From the NCBI RefSeq assembly GCF_007595705.1, contig NZ_NISY01000019.1, positions 42,238 to 106,237 of the forward strand: a DNA stretch of 64,000 nucleotides, in the 5' to 3' direction. Position 1 is the stretch's first letter. Every line of letters begins with the position of its first letter. The stretch is from Streptomyces sp. SAJ15. GTDB lineage: Bacteria; Actinomycetota; Actinomycetes; Streptomycetales; Streptomycetaceae. The translations under genes were made by a program, and so were the position numbers. Below the pieces are notes generated by a model, which saw nothing but the letters and a program-made list of their open reading frames with translations, made no database searches and had not been told where the DNA came from. Shown here one piece after another: positions 26,721 to 34,667 of this stretch.

Positions 26721-27092
26721 TCAGGCCGACCGCGAGGTGCTGGAGGAACTGGCCAGTGACGCCGCCCGGAGCAGCGCGGCGGCGTCGGTCTTCCCGCTGC
26801 GGGCCGTGCCTCCGATGAGCGCGTGGGTAGCGGCGAGCCGGAGGGGCCGCGTGGCGCCCGTGGGCCGGTGCGGGTCGACGATCCGGCCGTCGGGGAGCAG
26901 CTCGCCGGTGTCCTCGAAGAGCAGGACGGCGTTGCAGAGAAGGCTCCAGCCCTGCTCCGGGTGAGCGACCACGACGTGCGCGGCCTCCCGGTCCGGGCTG
27001 TCGGCGGTCGGGCACTTCGGGGTGTGCGTGCACAGCGACTCCGGCAGCCGGGTGGTGGCGGCGGTCGTCGCGCTGTCGGTGCTGGTACGCAT
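26721..27092 (-). CDS. DUF5999-like protein with unusual P-loop-like tail (123 aa)
   Basis: The first ~80 residues match DUF5999 (CTHTPKCPTADSPDREAAHV, then HPEQGWSLLCNAVLLFEDTG, then LLPDGRIVDPHRP), a small actinobacterial family with a conserved Cys pair. The tail HALIGGTARSGKTDAAALLR resembles a Walker A loop and is not part of the family as I know it. The last 12 residues (SLASSSSTSRSA) may be out of frame: one added G near 26765 would give GVTGQFLQHLAVGLMAA instead. Confidence 0.65.
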   Translation of the reverse strand: MRTSTDSATTAATTRLPESLCTHTPKCPTADSPDREAAHVVVAHPEQGWSLLCNAVLLFEDTGELLPDGRIVDPHRPTGATRPLRLAATHALIGGTARSGKTDAAALLRAASLASSSSTSRSA

Positions 27093-27146
27093 GGGCTCTC
27101 CTGCGGGATGCGGGCCCGAGAATCTCCCGGGCGGGAGGCGTGCGAA

Positions 27147-27179
27147 AGGCCGGCTGCCCGTCTGGCGGGCGACCGGCCT
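27147..27179 (-). terminator. Two-tier hairpin in the 27092-27248 gap
   Basis: AGGCCGG...CCGGCCT outer arms with inner CCCG/CGGG arms, 33 nt in total, downstream of the minus-strand WhiB/27248 genes. Confidence 0.5.
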
Positions 27180-27247
27180 GGTGGAGCAGCGCGGTGCGGG
27201 ACGGAAGTTGGGTCTCCGTCCCGCACTGCGGTCGGTGGTGCTGAGGC

Positions 27248-27334
27248 TCAGCCGCGGGACCGTCGGCCGAAGTCGTGGTTCTCGTTGGTCCTGCGGACGT
27301 CGTCTTCCAGGCGCTTCTGGTCGGTGTCGCTCAT
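27248..27334 (-). CDS. Tiny coupled ORF (28 aa)
   Basis: The ATG at 27334 overlaps the TGA of the WhiB gene (ATGA) and opens MSDTDQKRLEDDVRRTNENH plus eight residues. Charged and helical, too short for a fold call. Tight coupling argues that it is translated. Confidence 0.5.
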   Translation of the reverse strand: MSDTDQKRLEDDVRRTNENHDFGRRSRG

Positions 27335-27609
27335 GCCGCCGACCCGGCCCTCGCGTTCCGGGCCCGGTTGCGGGCGGCGCGGCGCTTCATCGCCCGCCGC
27401 TCGTCCTCGGACAGGCCGCCCCAGACACCGTCGTCCTGGCCGGACTCCAGCGCCCACTGAAGGCACTGCTCCATGACCGGGCAGCGGCGGCAGACGGCCT
27501 TGGCCTCCTCGATCTGCAGGAGTGCCGGGCCGGTGTTGCCGATGGGGAAGAAGAGCTCGGGGTCTTCCTCGCGGCAGACCGCGTTGTGTCGCCAGTCCAT
27601 CCCGGTCAC
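27331..27609 (-). CDS. WhiB-family iron-sulfur regulator (92 aa)
   Basis: Cysteines at 12, 40, 43 and 49 (VCREEDPELFFP ... CRRCPVMEQC) plus a canonical GVWGG turn at 61-65 and a basic tail (RRAMKRRAARNRARNARAG). This is the standard WhiB plan, and more orthodox than the plasmid's other WhiB. GTG at 27609 overlaps the upstream stop (GTGA). Likely controls transfer or host genes through the principal sigma factor. Confidence 0.9.
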   Translation of the reverse strand: MTGMDWRHNAVCREEDPELFFPIGNTGPALLQIEEAKAVCRRCPVMEQCLQWALESGQDDGVWGGLSEDERRAMKRRAARNRARNARAGSAA

Positions 27610-27827
27610 CGCACCTGTCCGACGAGGGTCATCTCGGCGAGCGTGCGGCGGGCCCTGCGGCCGGCGCGGGCCGCGCGACGGTCGCCGTCGGCGGTGAGGT
27701 GGCGGACGAGCTGGTGGAGCGCGGTGAGGTCGTCGGGCTCGAAGCCCTTCTTGTTGTCCTCACGCTCGATGTCGTCGATGATCCCGGCGTTCGGTCGGGG
27801 CAGCGCACGTGTCATGCTGAGCTGCAT
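27606..27827 (-). CDS. Small hypothetical protein coupled to whiB (73 aa)
   Basis: The ATG at 27827 (MQLSMTRALPRPNAG) has GGAGG 5 nt upstream, so it is preferred to a start 29 codons earlier. The product is charged and helical (EPDDLTALHQLVRHLTADGD) with an Arg-rich end. Its stop overlaps the WhiB start. Unknown role, co-expressed with WhiB. Confidence 0.7.
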   Translation of the reverse strand: MQLSMTRALPRPNAGIIDDIEREDNKKGFEPDDLTALHQLVRHLTADGDRRAARAGRRARRTLAEMTLVGQVR

Positions 27828-27853
27828 CAGGTCCTCCGATTCAGGTCCTGGAC

Positions 27854-27881
27854 AGGCCCCGGGGGCGCAATCCCCGGGGCT
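27854..27881 (-). terminator. GC-rich hairpin upstream of the whiB operon
   Basis: AGGCCCCGGGG / CCCCGGGGCT arms around a short loop, in the spacer between the 27981 gene and the whiB operon. Confidence 0.5.
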
Positions 27882-27910
27882 GTCGTCGTTCAGGCTGTTC
27901 GTACGAGCAG

Positions 27911-27955
27911 CCACGGCCCCGGCCGCCCCCGAGTGCGGGGCGACCGAGGCCGTGG
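27911..27955 (-). terminator. Long hairpin after the 27981 gene
   Basis: CCACGGCC (27911-27918) pairs with GGCCGTGG (27948-27955), with an inner GCCCC/GGGGC stem, directly downstream of the minus-strand gene ending at 27981. Confidence 0.6.
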
Positions 27956-27980
27956 TCGTTCGTCGCGATGTGCGGGAGGG

Positions 27981-28787
27981 TCAGACCGCCGACGCCGAGG
28001 TCCGGGCGGCGTACTCCTTGCCCAGCTCGGCCTGGCGCCGGTCGTGTCCCTCCGGGTCCTGCGGTGCCAGCGGGAGCTCGGGGCCGCGGAACTCCGAGAG
28101 CGATCCCGCGATGCGCTCCGCGCAGCGGTTGTTCGCCGTCTCGACCTCTTCGCCGCCGTGCTTGGCCCACTGCGCCCTGCGGACAGCTGTCGCCGTCTGC
28201 TTCCGCATGGTGCGGCGCTCCTGGCGCTCCTGCTCCTTGAGGGCCTCGCGGCGGGCGGGCTCCTGGTTGAGCGCGAGGACGTACCGGCGGGCCAGGAGGC
28301 CGCCGTCCGTGCAGTGCTGGCCCTTGACGCAGAGCGTGCAGCCCCGGCGGTGGGCGAGGTAGGACTGGCGGGCCGTCTCCAGCGTGATCTCCGCCTTGAT
28401 CCGGGAGACCGGAGCGGCCGGGCCCGGGATCGGCTTGTAGAACTGCTGGGCGGCGCGCCGGTTCTCCTGCGGCATCGCGTCGCGCAGCAGGCGGTTCTGC
28501 CGGGCATGCCAGCGCTGTACGTCGATGTCGATGATGACGACCTGGTCGGTGCCGGGGCAGCGTTCGTGCTTTCCGCCCTCCGCGACCTTGTCGGAGATGC
28601 AGTGCTCGCGGATCTTGAGGACCGTGTCGCCCATGATCCTGCGCCAGGTGCGGCAGTCGGGGCAGGCGATCGACTTCACTTCGCCGGGTCGGACGTTGAA
28701 GTCCTCCGGGGCCATGCTGCTGAGCTTGAGCGCCTCACGGCGGTTCGTGTTCTTGGTCCGGACGCGGCCGGGACGCTTGCGGGGCAT
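27981..28787 (-). CDS. Cysteine-rich conserved plasmid protein (268 aa)
   Basis: First gene of the minus-strand cluster, ATG at 28787. A basic N-terminus (PRKRPGRVRTKNTNRREALK) is followed by CPDCRTWRRIMGDTVLKI, a Cys/His region (REHCISDKVAEGGKHERC) and a second pair (RRGCTLCVKGQHC). The rest is helical and highly charged (RREALKEQERQERRTMRKQT). The layout suggests a zinc-binding nucleic-acid protein. Such genes open the regulated operon in Streptomyces integrative elements. Confidence 0.75.
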   Translation of the reverse strand: MPRKRPGRVRTKNTNRREALKLSSMAPEDFNVRPGEVKSIACPDCRTWRRIMGDTVLKIREHCISDKVAEGGKHERCPGTDQVVIIDIDVQRWHARQNRLLRDAMPQENRRAAQQFYKPIPGPAAPVSRIKAEITLETARQSYLAHRRGCTLCVKGQHCTDGGLLARRYVLALNQEPARREALKEQERQERRTMRKQTATAVRRAQWAKHGGEEVETANNRCAERIAGSLSEFRGPELPLAPQDPEGHDRRQAELGKEYAARTSASAV

Positions 28788-29236
28788 CGAATCCTCCTGA
28801 CGTGGATCGGGTGCGGGTGCTGCCTTCTCTGCCGCGCCAGGCCGGCCTTTCGGCAGGGCCTGGCGGACAGACAGCGCAGCAGCGCCATTCGAGGTGGATC
28901 AGGTGGAGCTATTCAGTACAGGTGCCTAGGCCGGGGGAGCTCGGCTCACCCCACTGCCGCCACTCCGAAGAGCAGTGACTCCTGCTGTTTTGCGGTGGTG
29001 CTGGTAGGGACCGTGGTTCCGGCTCCCTCATCCGGCGCCGCCCGCAGGAGCGGTTCGGGGTGGGGGAGCCGGGTCCGAAGACCCGGCCGTGGCGCGTGAT
29101 CCCTGCCAGTGGCAGGCGGCTTCGCCGATCACTCACCTTGTCGGCATACCTAGCTTAGTTGATACAGTTGCGGTTATGTCAAGCGGTTCGTTGAGGAAGC
29201 TATGGAAGCTAGCTAAGTCGAGGGGGTCGTCCTACG
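28788..29236. promoter_or_regulatory. Divergent control region between the transfer cluster and GntR gene
   Basis: A 450-bp gap with an AT-rich patch at about 29138-29220, unusual for the window. A good sigma-70-like promoter reads TTGTCG (29138) - 17 bp - GATACA (29161) on the plus strand. Two related 9-mers, CTAGCTTAG (29150) and CTAGCTAAG (29209), flank it and are likely operators for the adjacent GntR repressor. No gene is seen in the remaining part. Confidence 0.6.
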
Positions 29237-29578
29237 ATGTTGTTCATGCGCAATGAGGCCGTGCAGCCGTACCAGCGGATCGTCCAGGACTACAGCGAGA
29301 AGATCCGGCTCGGACAGCTCGCAGCCGGCACGAAGCTGCCGAGTACGCGAGAGCTGGCCGATGAGTACGGCGTCGCGCCGGGCACCGTCCAGCGAGCCCT
29401 CACCGAGCTGCGCACCGCAAGGTTGATCTACTCCCATCAGGGGCGCGGCTCCTTCGTCAGCGACACCTCGAGCAACGCCGACCAGGACCCAACTACCCGC
29501 TCCATCAAGGCGCTCGAAGCCCAGGTTGCTGAGCTCGCCGCGCGTCTGGACAAGATCGAGAAGGGGCGCGATGACTGA
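29237..29578 (+). CDS. Short GntR-family regulator, KorSA-like (113 aa)
   Basis: A winged-helix GntR domain fills residues about 8-75 (YQRIVQDYSEKIRLGQLAAG, LPSTRELADEYGVAPGTVQR, GRGSFV). Only a short coiled tail (LEAQVAELAARLDKIEK) follows, so there is no ligand domain. This is the size and plan of KorSA/TraR-type repressors that silence transfer genes in Streptomyces plasmids. It faces the transfer cluster across a shared promoter region. A second ATG three codons in is possible. Confidence 0.85.
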   Translation: MLFMRNEAVQPYQRIVQDYSEKIRLGQLAAGTKLPSTRELADEYGVAPGTVQRALTELRTARLIYSHQGRGSFVSDTSSNADQDPTTRSIKALEAQVAELAARLDKIEKGRDD

Positions 29579-29683
29579 CGTCGTTCCCCTCGTCTCGCTT
29601 CGCATGTCCATCGCTCCTTGATCGGCCTCGGCTTCGCTACGAAAGTTGTAGGCCCGATCACGGAGTGCGTTCTAGGTCTGGCA

Positions 29684-29705
29684 TGTGTCCTAGCTACGGG
29701 ACACA
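29684..29705. promoter_or_regulatory. Inverted repeat upstream of the XRE/TPR regulator
   Basis: TGTGTCC (29684-29690) and GGACACA (29699-29705) form a perfect 7-bp-arm palindrome about 30 bp before the start of the regulator; a likely autoregulatory operator. Confidence 0.5.
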
Positions 29706-29733
29706 ACGAACGGAGACATGGAGGGGAACCAGC

Positions 29734-31167
29734 GTGGGGCAGAAGCCGAACATGTTGACCCCGGAGGCGTCGCCCCTGGATCGCTTCGGCTACACGGTCC
29801 GAGACCTTCGCGAGAGGCGTGGCTACACGCTGCGCGGCCTCGCGGAGGTGACCTTCTTCTCGTACTCCAAGCTGTGGAAATGGGAGAACGCTAAGCGGCC
29901 GCCGAAGCACCGGTCCGAGGTCGAGCACTTGGACCGCGTGTTGAACGGCCAAGGGCTGCTGGTCGAGCTGTGGCAGCGAATCGGTGCGGATGTTTCCCCG
30001 CAGAGCCATGTGTCCGTTTCGGGGCTCCATGTGTCCGAATCATCGGTGGACCTAGCCACCGCCGTATCCAGGCAGGCAACGTCGGACGATGAGGGGATCT
30101 TTGTCCCCGCACGTCTACGGGATGGATCGGTGGTTTTCGTGGCGCTGGATCGACGCGCAATGCTGCGTGGCGGGGTGGGGCTCGGTACAGCGGCTGCGCT
30201 GAGCGTGGGGACGCCGGCAGTCGCCGGCTCCCACACGCTGCCGGGCCTCACGCGACCTGCACGGTCGGCTGCCGCCTACAGCGGTACGCCGGTGGAGCAT
30301 TTTCAGCATGTGCGCCGTCTGCTGATCGACAACGACAACCTCCTCGGACCCAGCCGAGCCATTGCGACCGCCCGCCAGCACATCGAGGACATCAAGCAGC
30401 TGCGTCAGGACGCGAAGGGCACGGACCGCCACGCCCTCATGGAGCTCCAGACGCAGTACGCGGAGTTCGCCTCATGGCTCTACCAGGACTTGGGTGATTT
30501 CGACAGCGCGCAGTTCTGGCTCGATCGAGCGTTCCAGTGGAGCCACACCGTCGGGGACGGCGACCTGACGTCGTACGTGTTGGCCCGCAAGGCACAGCTC
30601 GCTGGCGAGATGCACGACCTGGTCGACGTCGTCGACCTCGCCGAAGCCGCGCAGCGCATGGCCCGTCCCCGCAGCCGACTGGCCGCAGTTGCCCGGACCT
30701 ACGAGTCGTACGGGCACGCGCTGCGAGGCGAGTCGACCGACAGCGAGCGCGCCATCGACGACGTGCGTAACGCTCTCGATCGCGTCTCCGGCGACACGAC
30801 CCCCTGGGGCGTGTGGCTGAACGAGCAGTACGTGGAGGTACACCGGGCGCAGGGCCTGGAGGTGCTGGGCAAGCACGCGGAGGCCGCAGAGCTCTTCACC
30901 ACCGCCATCAAGGCCCTGCCCGACGGGTACCACCGCGACCGAGGCGTCTACATGGCTCGGGCCGCTGTGGCCCACGCTGGTGCCGGCGCCCCCGATGAAG
31001 CCGCTGCGGTGGGCCTCCAAGCCCTGACGGTAGCCAACGACACGGGCTCGGGCCGAATCGTCCGGGAGCTCGCCCGTCTCGACAAGGCGCTGGTCCCCTG
31101 GCAGCGCCAGCCCGAGGTCACGGAGTTCCGTGCGCACTTCAACGGCCTACTCGCCCACGAATCCTGA
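29734..31167 (+). CDS. XRE-family regulator with TPR-like domain (477 aa)
   Basis: The GTG at 29734 follows a GAGG-type ribosome site. Residues about 15-60 form a helix-turn-helix (RERRGYTLRGLAEVTFFSYS, KLWKWENAKRPPKH). A hydrophobic stretch near 135-155 (RRAMLRGGVGLGTAAALS) resembles a remnant signal but is common in this Streptomyces family. The remaining ~300 residues are helical-repeat TPR (FDSAQFWLDRAFQWSHTVGD, GKHAEAAELFTTAIKAL). Such proteins bind a small molecule or peptide and control a linked operon; here the next genes are the RibD pair. Confidence 0.8.
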   Translation: MGQKPNMLTPEASPLDRFGYTVRDLRERRGYTLRGLAEVTFFSYSKLWKWENAKRPPKHRSEVEHLDRVLNGQGLLVELWQRIGADVSPQSHVSVSGLHVSESSVDLATAVSRQATSDDEGIFVPARLRDGSVVFVALDRRAMLRGGVGLGTAAALSVGTPAVAGSHTLPGLTRPARSAAAYSGTPVEHFQHVRRLLIDNDNLLGPSRAIATARQHIEDIKQLRQDAKGTDRHALMELQTQYAEFASWLYQDLGDFDSAQFWLDRAFQWSHTVGDGDLTSYVLARKAQLAGEMHDLVDVVDLAEAAQRMARPRSRLAAVARTYESYGHALRGESTDSERAIDDVRNALDRVSGDTTPWGVWLNEQYVEVHRAQGLEVLGKHAEAAELFTTAIKALPDGYHRDRGVYMARAAVAHAGAGAPDEAAAVGLQALTVANDTGSGRIVRELARLDKALVPWQRQPEVTEFRAHFNGLLAHES

Positions 31168-31188
31168 GCAGAACGGACCACACCACCT

Positions 31189-31869
31189 ATGACCACGCGT
31201 CCATACGTCATCCTCTCCGCTGCCACGTCGGTCGACGGCTACCTGGACGACACCAGCCCCGAGCGGCTGCTCCTGTCCAACCCCGCCGACTTCGACCGCG
31301 TCGACCAGGTCCGCGCGGAGTCCGACGCCATCCTGATCGGCGCGACGACCATGCGAAAGGACAACCCGCGCCTCCTGGTCAACAGCGACGAGCGCCGCGC
31401 TCAGCGCGTCGCCGACGGCAAGCCGGCCTACCCGCTCAAGGTCACGGTCACCCGGACCGGAGACCTCTCCGCCGACCTCAACTTCTGGCACCACGGCGGC
31501 GAGAAGCTGGTCATCACCGTCGACGACGCGGTGGAAAAGGTGCGCGCCACGCTCGGGGACCTCGCCGACATCGTCAGTGTCGGGCCGGACCTCGACTGGG
31601 GCATGGTCCTCGACGAACTCGGGCGCCGCGGCGTCGGCCGGCTCATGGTGGAGGGCGGCGGCACGATCCACACCCAGCTCATGGCCTCCGACCTCGCCGA
31701 CGAAGTACACCTGGCCATCGCCCCCCTGCTGGTGGGCCAGCCGGAGGCGGCCCGCTTCCTCGGTGCAGCCGACTACCCCGGCGGATCGACGGCCCGGATG
31801 AAGGTGCTGGAAGTCCGGGCGATCGACGACGTGGTCTTCGTCCGCTACGCCCCGAAGGAGCGCAGCTGA
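31189..31869 (+). CDS. RibD C-terminal / dihydrofolate-reductase-fold enzyme (226 aa)
   Basis: The sequence follows the RibD_C pattern: VILSAATSVDGYLDD at the start, ILIGATTMRKDNPRLLV for cofactor binding, and LMVEGGGTIHTQLMASDLAD near the end. RibD_C reduces the ribosylamino-pyrimidine of riboflavin synthesis with NADPH. The ATG of the deaminase gene overlaps its stop (TGATG), so the two activities of RibD are split and coupled. Plasmid location and no other rib genes suggest a role outside housekeeping riboflavin supply. Confidence 0.85.
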   Translation: MTTRPYVILSAATSVDGYLDDTSPERLLLSNPADFDRVDQVRAESDAILIGATTMRKDNPRLLVNSDERRAQRVADGKPAYPLKVTVTRTGDLSADLNFWHHGGEKLVITVDDAVEKVRATLGDLADIVSVGPDLDWGMVLDELGRRGVGRLMVEGGGTIHTQLMASDLADEVHLAIAPLLVGQPEAARFLGAADYPGGSTARMKVLEVRAIDDVVFVRYAPKERS

Positions 31870-32345
31870 TGTACACGCCCGACCGAGACCAGGACCTGCG
31901 CTGGATACAGCGTGCGATCGACCTCGCCGCGCTGTGCCCTCCAGCTACGGGCGCCTACTCGGTCGGCGCGGTCATCGTCGGCGAGGACGGCACCGAGCTG
32001 GCGTCCGGCTACTCCCGGGCGACCGGTCCCCGCGAGCACGCGGAGGAGGTCGCTCTCGCCCAACTCCCCCAGAACGACCCACGCCTCGCTGGGGCGACGA
32101 TCTACAGCACGCTGGAGCCTTGCTCCCAACGCAGCGCCTCCCGCACGCCGTGTGCGCAGCGGATCCTCGAGGCCGGCATCCCACGTGTGGTCATGGCGTG
32201 GCGTGAGCCGGCGCTTTTCGTCGACGACTGCGTCGGTGTCGAGCAGCTGGCGGAGGCTGGTGTGACCGTGGTAGAGCTCCCCGAGCTTGCGGGGGCCGCC
32301 CGGGCCGTCAATGCGCACCTTCCCGGAATCGCGGAAGAGGGATGA
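31869..32345 (+). CDS. RibD-type cytidine/deoxycytidylate-like deaminase (158 aa)
   Basis: Zinc-dependent deaminase motifs are intact: HAEEVALAQ supplies His and the catalytic Glu, and EPCSQRSASRTPC supplies the two Cys ligands in the RibD style. Together with the preceding reductase it rebuilds bifunctional RibD, but the substrate could be another pyrimidine. It overlaps both neighbours (TGATG, ATGA), so reductase, deaminase and the GntR-UTRA regulator form one operon. Confidence 0.85.
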   Translation: MYTPDRDQDLRWIQRAIDLAALCPPATGAYSVGAVIVGEDGTELASGYSRATGPREHAEEVALAQLPQNDPRLAGATIYSTLEPCSQRSASRTPCAQRILEAGIPRVVMAWREPALFVDDCVGVEQLAEAGVTVVELPELAGAARAVNAHLPGIAEEG

Positions 32346-33139
32346 CGGCACCAATGGCGAACCCGCTGCCAAAGCCGGGCTTCCGGACAATCGCCGCCGC
32401 GATCCGTCAGGAGATTGAGGAGGGTCGCTATCCACCGGCGTCCGTCCTGCCGCCCGAGCCTGAGCTGGCTCAGCGGCATGGTGTGTCCCGCAGCCTGGTC
32501 AACCGCGCTCTAGGGATGCTGGCAGCGGAGGGTGTGGTCCGTCCCCGACAAGGGCGTGGAACGGTCGTTACCTGGTTGCCTTCCGCAGTGCACTTGACCG
32601 CGTTGGGTTCGCGGGCTTTCCAGGAGGGCTCCGATTCCGATAGCGCGTTCGATAGTGCAGTGGCGGTACTGGGTTTGGAGCCTCAGCGTGAGATCACTGC
32701 GGAGCGCGTCCAGGCACCAGCAGATGTTGCTGACGCTTATGCGCTTGGCAAGGTGCGCTGTTTGTTCCGGCAGCGTCGGCTTCTCGCCAGTGGCATTCCG
32801 GTGCTCGTCAGCGGGTCCTGGTCCCCGTTGGATTTCGCTGGGAACACAGTGTCGGAGGAGGAGCACGAGCCGGTCGTCAACGGCGGGGTGATGGGGGCAG
32901 GGGCCAGGCTCGGCTACAAGGCGACCGTGGCAAGCGAGCGCATCGTCCCGAGCCGTCTGCCTACCGCAGCAGAGGCAAGTGCGTTGGAGATCAGTCCGGA
33001 CCGCGCTGTCACCGAGATCCTCGCCATCGGCCGAACAGCAGAAGGCCGCTGCGTTGAGGTGACCGTCACCGTCGTACCCGCCCGAGATCTCGTGATTGAG
33101 CACACCTTCTCGCTCCTGCCGGAAGGGGATTCTGAGTGA
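32342..33139 (+). CDS. GntR/HutC-type regulator with UTRA-like domain (265 aa)
   Basis: The N-terminal winged helix (IAAAIRQEIEEGRYPPASVL, PELAQRHGVSRSLVNRALG, GRGTVV) is followed by about 170 residues with a UTRA-like fold (ALGKVRCLFRQRRLLASG, TEILAIGRTAEGRCVEVTVT), a ligand-binding domain. It starts inside the deaminase gene's end (ATGA). Likely senses a product or substrate of the RibD-like pair. The start codon could also be the ATG four codons in. Confidence 0.85.
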   Translation: MTAPMANPLPKPGFRTIAAAIRQEIEEGRYPPASVLPPEPELAQRHGVSRSLVNRALGMLAAEGVVRPRQGRGTVVTWLPSAVHLTALGSRAFQEGSDSDSAFDSAVAVLGLEPQREITAERVQAPADVADAYALGKVRCLFRQRRLLASGIPVLVSGSWSPLDFAGNTVSEEEHEPVVNGGVMGAGARLGYKATVASERIVPSRLPTAAEASALEISPDRAVTEILAIGRTAEGRCVEVTVTVVPARDLVIEHTFSLLPEGDSE

Positions 33140-33537
33140 TCACCGGCACGCGCCTTGAATGCGTCCTGGCTGGAGATGTCCTGGGGAAGCGTCGTGCCGT
33201 ACTGATGCCGGGCATGTCCGGCGCCGGTAGGACAGCGATGGCGAGGGCCCTGCGGCAGCGTGCTCGGGTCCCTGCTTCCCCTGTGGCGGGACGGTTCACG
33301 ACCTTGCTTCCTCCCCCCGGGCGGGAGCAGCAACCGCTCGAACTCTGTTCCGATTCAGGGGCACCCAGCGGTTCCACCTGCATGTCCTCACGTCAGGAGC
33401 GAGACGGTCATCAGGAGAGGAAGGGGAGTCGGGTGGAGTCGGTCGGTAGCTCGTACGGCAACACTCCCGTTCTCATTACCAAAGATCGTCCGGACCATGT
33501 ATGTTTTGGGGAATGTTTCCCTACGGTGGAGGTTCCG
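33140..33537. other. Spacer with a possible P-loop fragment before the small XRE gene
   Basis: A GTG at 33136 overlapping the previous stop opens a frame with VLMPGMSGAGRTAMARALRQ, similar to a P-loop start. It soon loses protein-like composition and runs in frame into the downstream XRE gene. I treat it as a remnant or leader. AT-rich sequence at 33470-33530 probably holds the promoter of the XRE gene. Confidence 0.35.
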
Positions 33538-33807
33538 ATGTCCGATCCGCTGAGGCGAATTGACGCCCTAGTGGAGGAGGACACCCTCCCCGCGCCGGAG
33601 GTCCGGCAGCAGCTCCGGCTCGCCGCCGGCCTCACCCAGACCGAAGTCGCCGAGGCTATCGGCGTCAAACGTCTCGCGGTCGCGCAGTGGGAGGCTGGGC
33701 GTGCCCAGCCTCACCGTGGGAATCGCCGCGCGTACGCGCATCTCCTTCGGAAGCTGGCCGCGAAGTACCCGGACGCCGCCACCGAGGGGGCGCCCGATGA
33801 GGGATGA
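33538..33807 (+). CDS. Small XRE-family regulator (89 aa)
   Basis: GGAGG is 5 nt before the ATG at 33538. Helix-turn-helix: RQQLRLAAGLTQTEVAEAIG followed by VKRLAVAQWEAGRAQPHRG, a standard XRE domain filling most of the protein. It sits just before the iteron region and the replication gene, where copy-number or partition regulators are expected. Confidence 0.85.
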   Translation: MSDPLRRIDALVEEDTLPAPEVRQQLRLAAGLTQTEVAEAIGVKRLAVAQWEAGRAQPHRGNRRAYAHLLRKLAAKYPDAATEGAPDEG

Positions 33808-33877
33808 CCTCACGATCCCAGTTGTTTCCGGGTTCGCCGACTCCGCCTTCTGCATCAAGGGGGTCGGGATGACCTAG
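33797..33877 (+). CDS. Possible 26-aa coupled peptide
   Basis: An ATG inside the end of the XRE gene opens MRDDLTIPVVSGFADSAFCI plus six residues, ending at TAG 33875. It has protein-like composition, but its length allows chance. Confidence 0.3.
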   Translation: MRDDLTIPVVSGFADSAFCIKGVGMT

Positions 33878-34667
33878 GTCATCGGCCGCGCGCGCCAAGA
33901 TGTGGACTCGCAATCCACGTGGCCCCGCGCGGCCCGTCGCGCCGACGGGATTTCGCAACCCAGGTCGGCCGCCCAGTCTCCGGATTCGCACCCGGCTCTG
34001 GGCTTCAGCTCATCGAGCTGGTTCTTCATCGCAATGCAGCACCCCGCTTTGGCAAGCGGGTCCACCCGGTCCGCTTGGCAGCGGGCCACCCGGCACGGCA
34101 GGTGTCCCTTTGGCAGGGGGCCTCTGTCGAGCCACTTGCTTCATCCCGGGTTCCGGCGGCTTTGGCAGGCCGTCGGGCTCGGGGCTCCGCGTTGGTGTCC
34201 ATCCATACGAAGCGCTCGGCCGTGGTCGGGCCCCTTGGCAGGGGCCTGGTCGCGGTCGGGGCGATCCATATGAAGGTTGGTGTCCCCGCAATAGTGCATC
34301 ACCTCGCCTCTCTTTGTCAGCTCGCGCATGCCCGTTTCACCCCGCTTCGGGCCTCTCGGACTTCCCGTGCGACGGGATTCGTGCGTCACGTTTGCCCTGT
34401 TCACGGCATAAATCACGAAGATTCATGGGGGCGAAGTGTCACACGCCCCACGGCCCGGCGTACCTATAAGAGGGGGACCCCTGTCCTCCCGGCGGCGCCG
34501 GCCGCCGCGGTGCTCCGGAGCTCCGTCCCGTGGGGCGGGACGCGATCCGAAGCTTCTGCCCGCCGGGCGGGAACGCCTGGGGGTCTCGCCGCTGCTCGTG
34601 CTCTGTCCACAGGCAGTCCGCGCAAGGCTGCCGGGATGATCTCTGTTCTGCATGTCCAGGCGGCCCG
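33878..34667. other. Gene-free candidate replication-origin region
   Basis: About 790 bp without a credible gene, just upstream of the replication protein. It holds five TTGGCAG-type repeats (34049-34246), a pair of CCATACGAAG/CCATATGAAG words (34203, 34268), an AT-richer patch near 34385-34430 and a hairpin-rich stretch at about 34545-34580. The combination fits a plasmid origin. Confidence 0.55.
34049..34246 (+). repeat. Five iteron-like TTGGCA(G)GGGG repeats
   Basis: Direct repeats with core TTGGCA and a following G-rich triplet start at 34049, 34075, 34110, 34162 and 34235, all on the same strand. Spacing grows from 26 to 35, 52 and 73 bp. They precede a replication-type gene, so they are candidate Rep-binding iterons. 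Confidence 0.65.
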
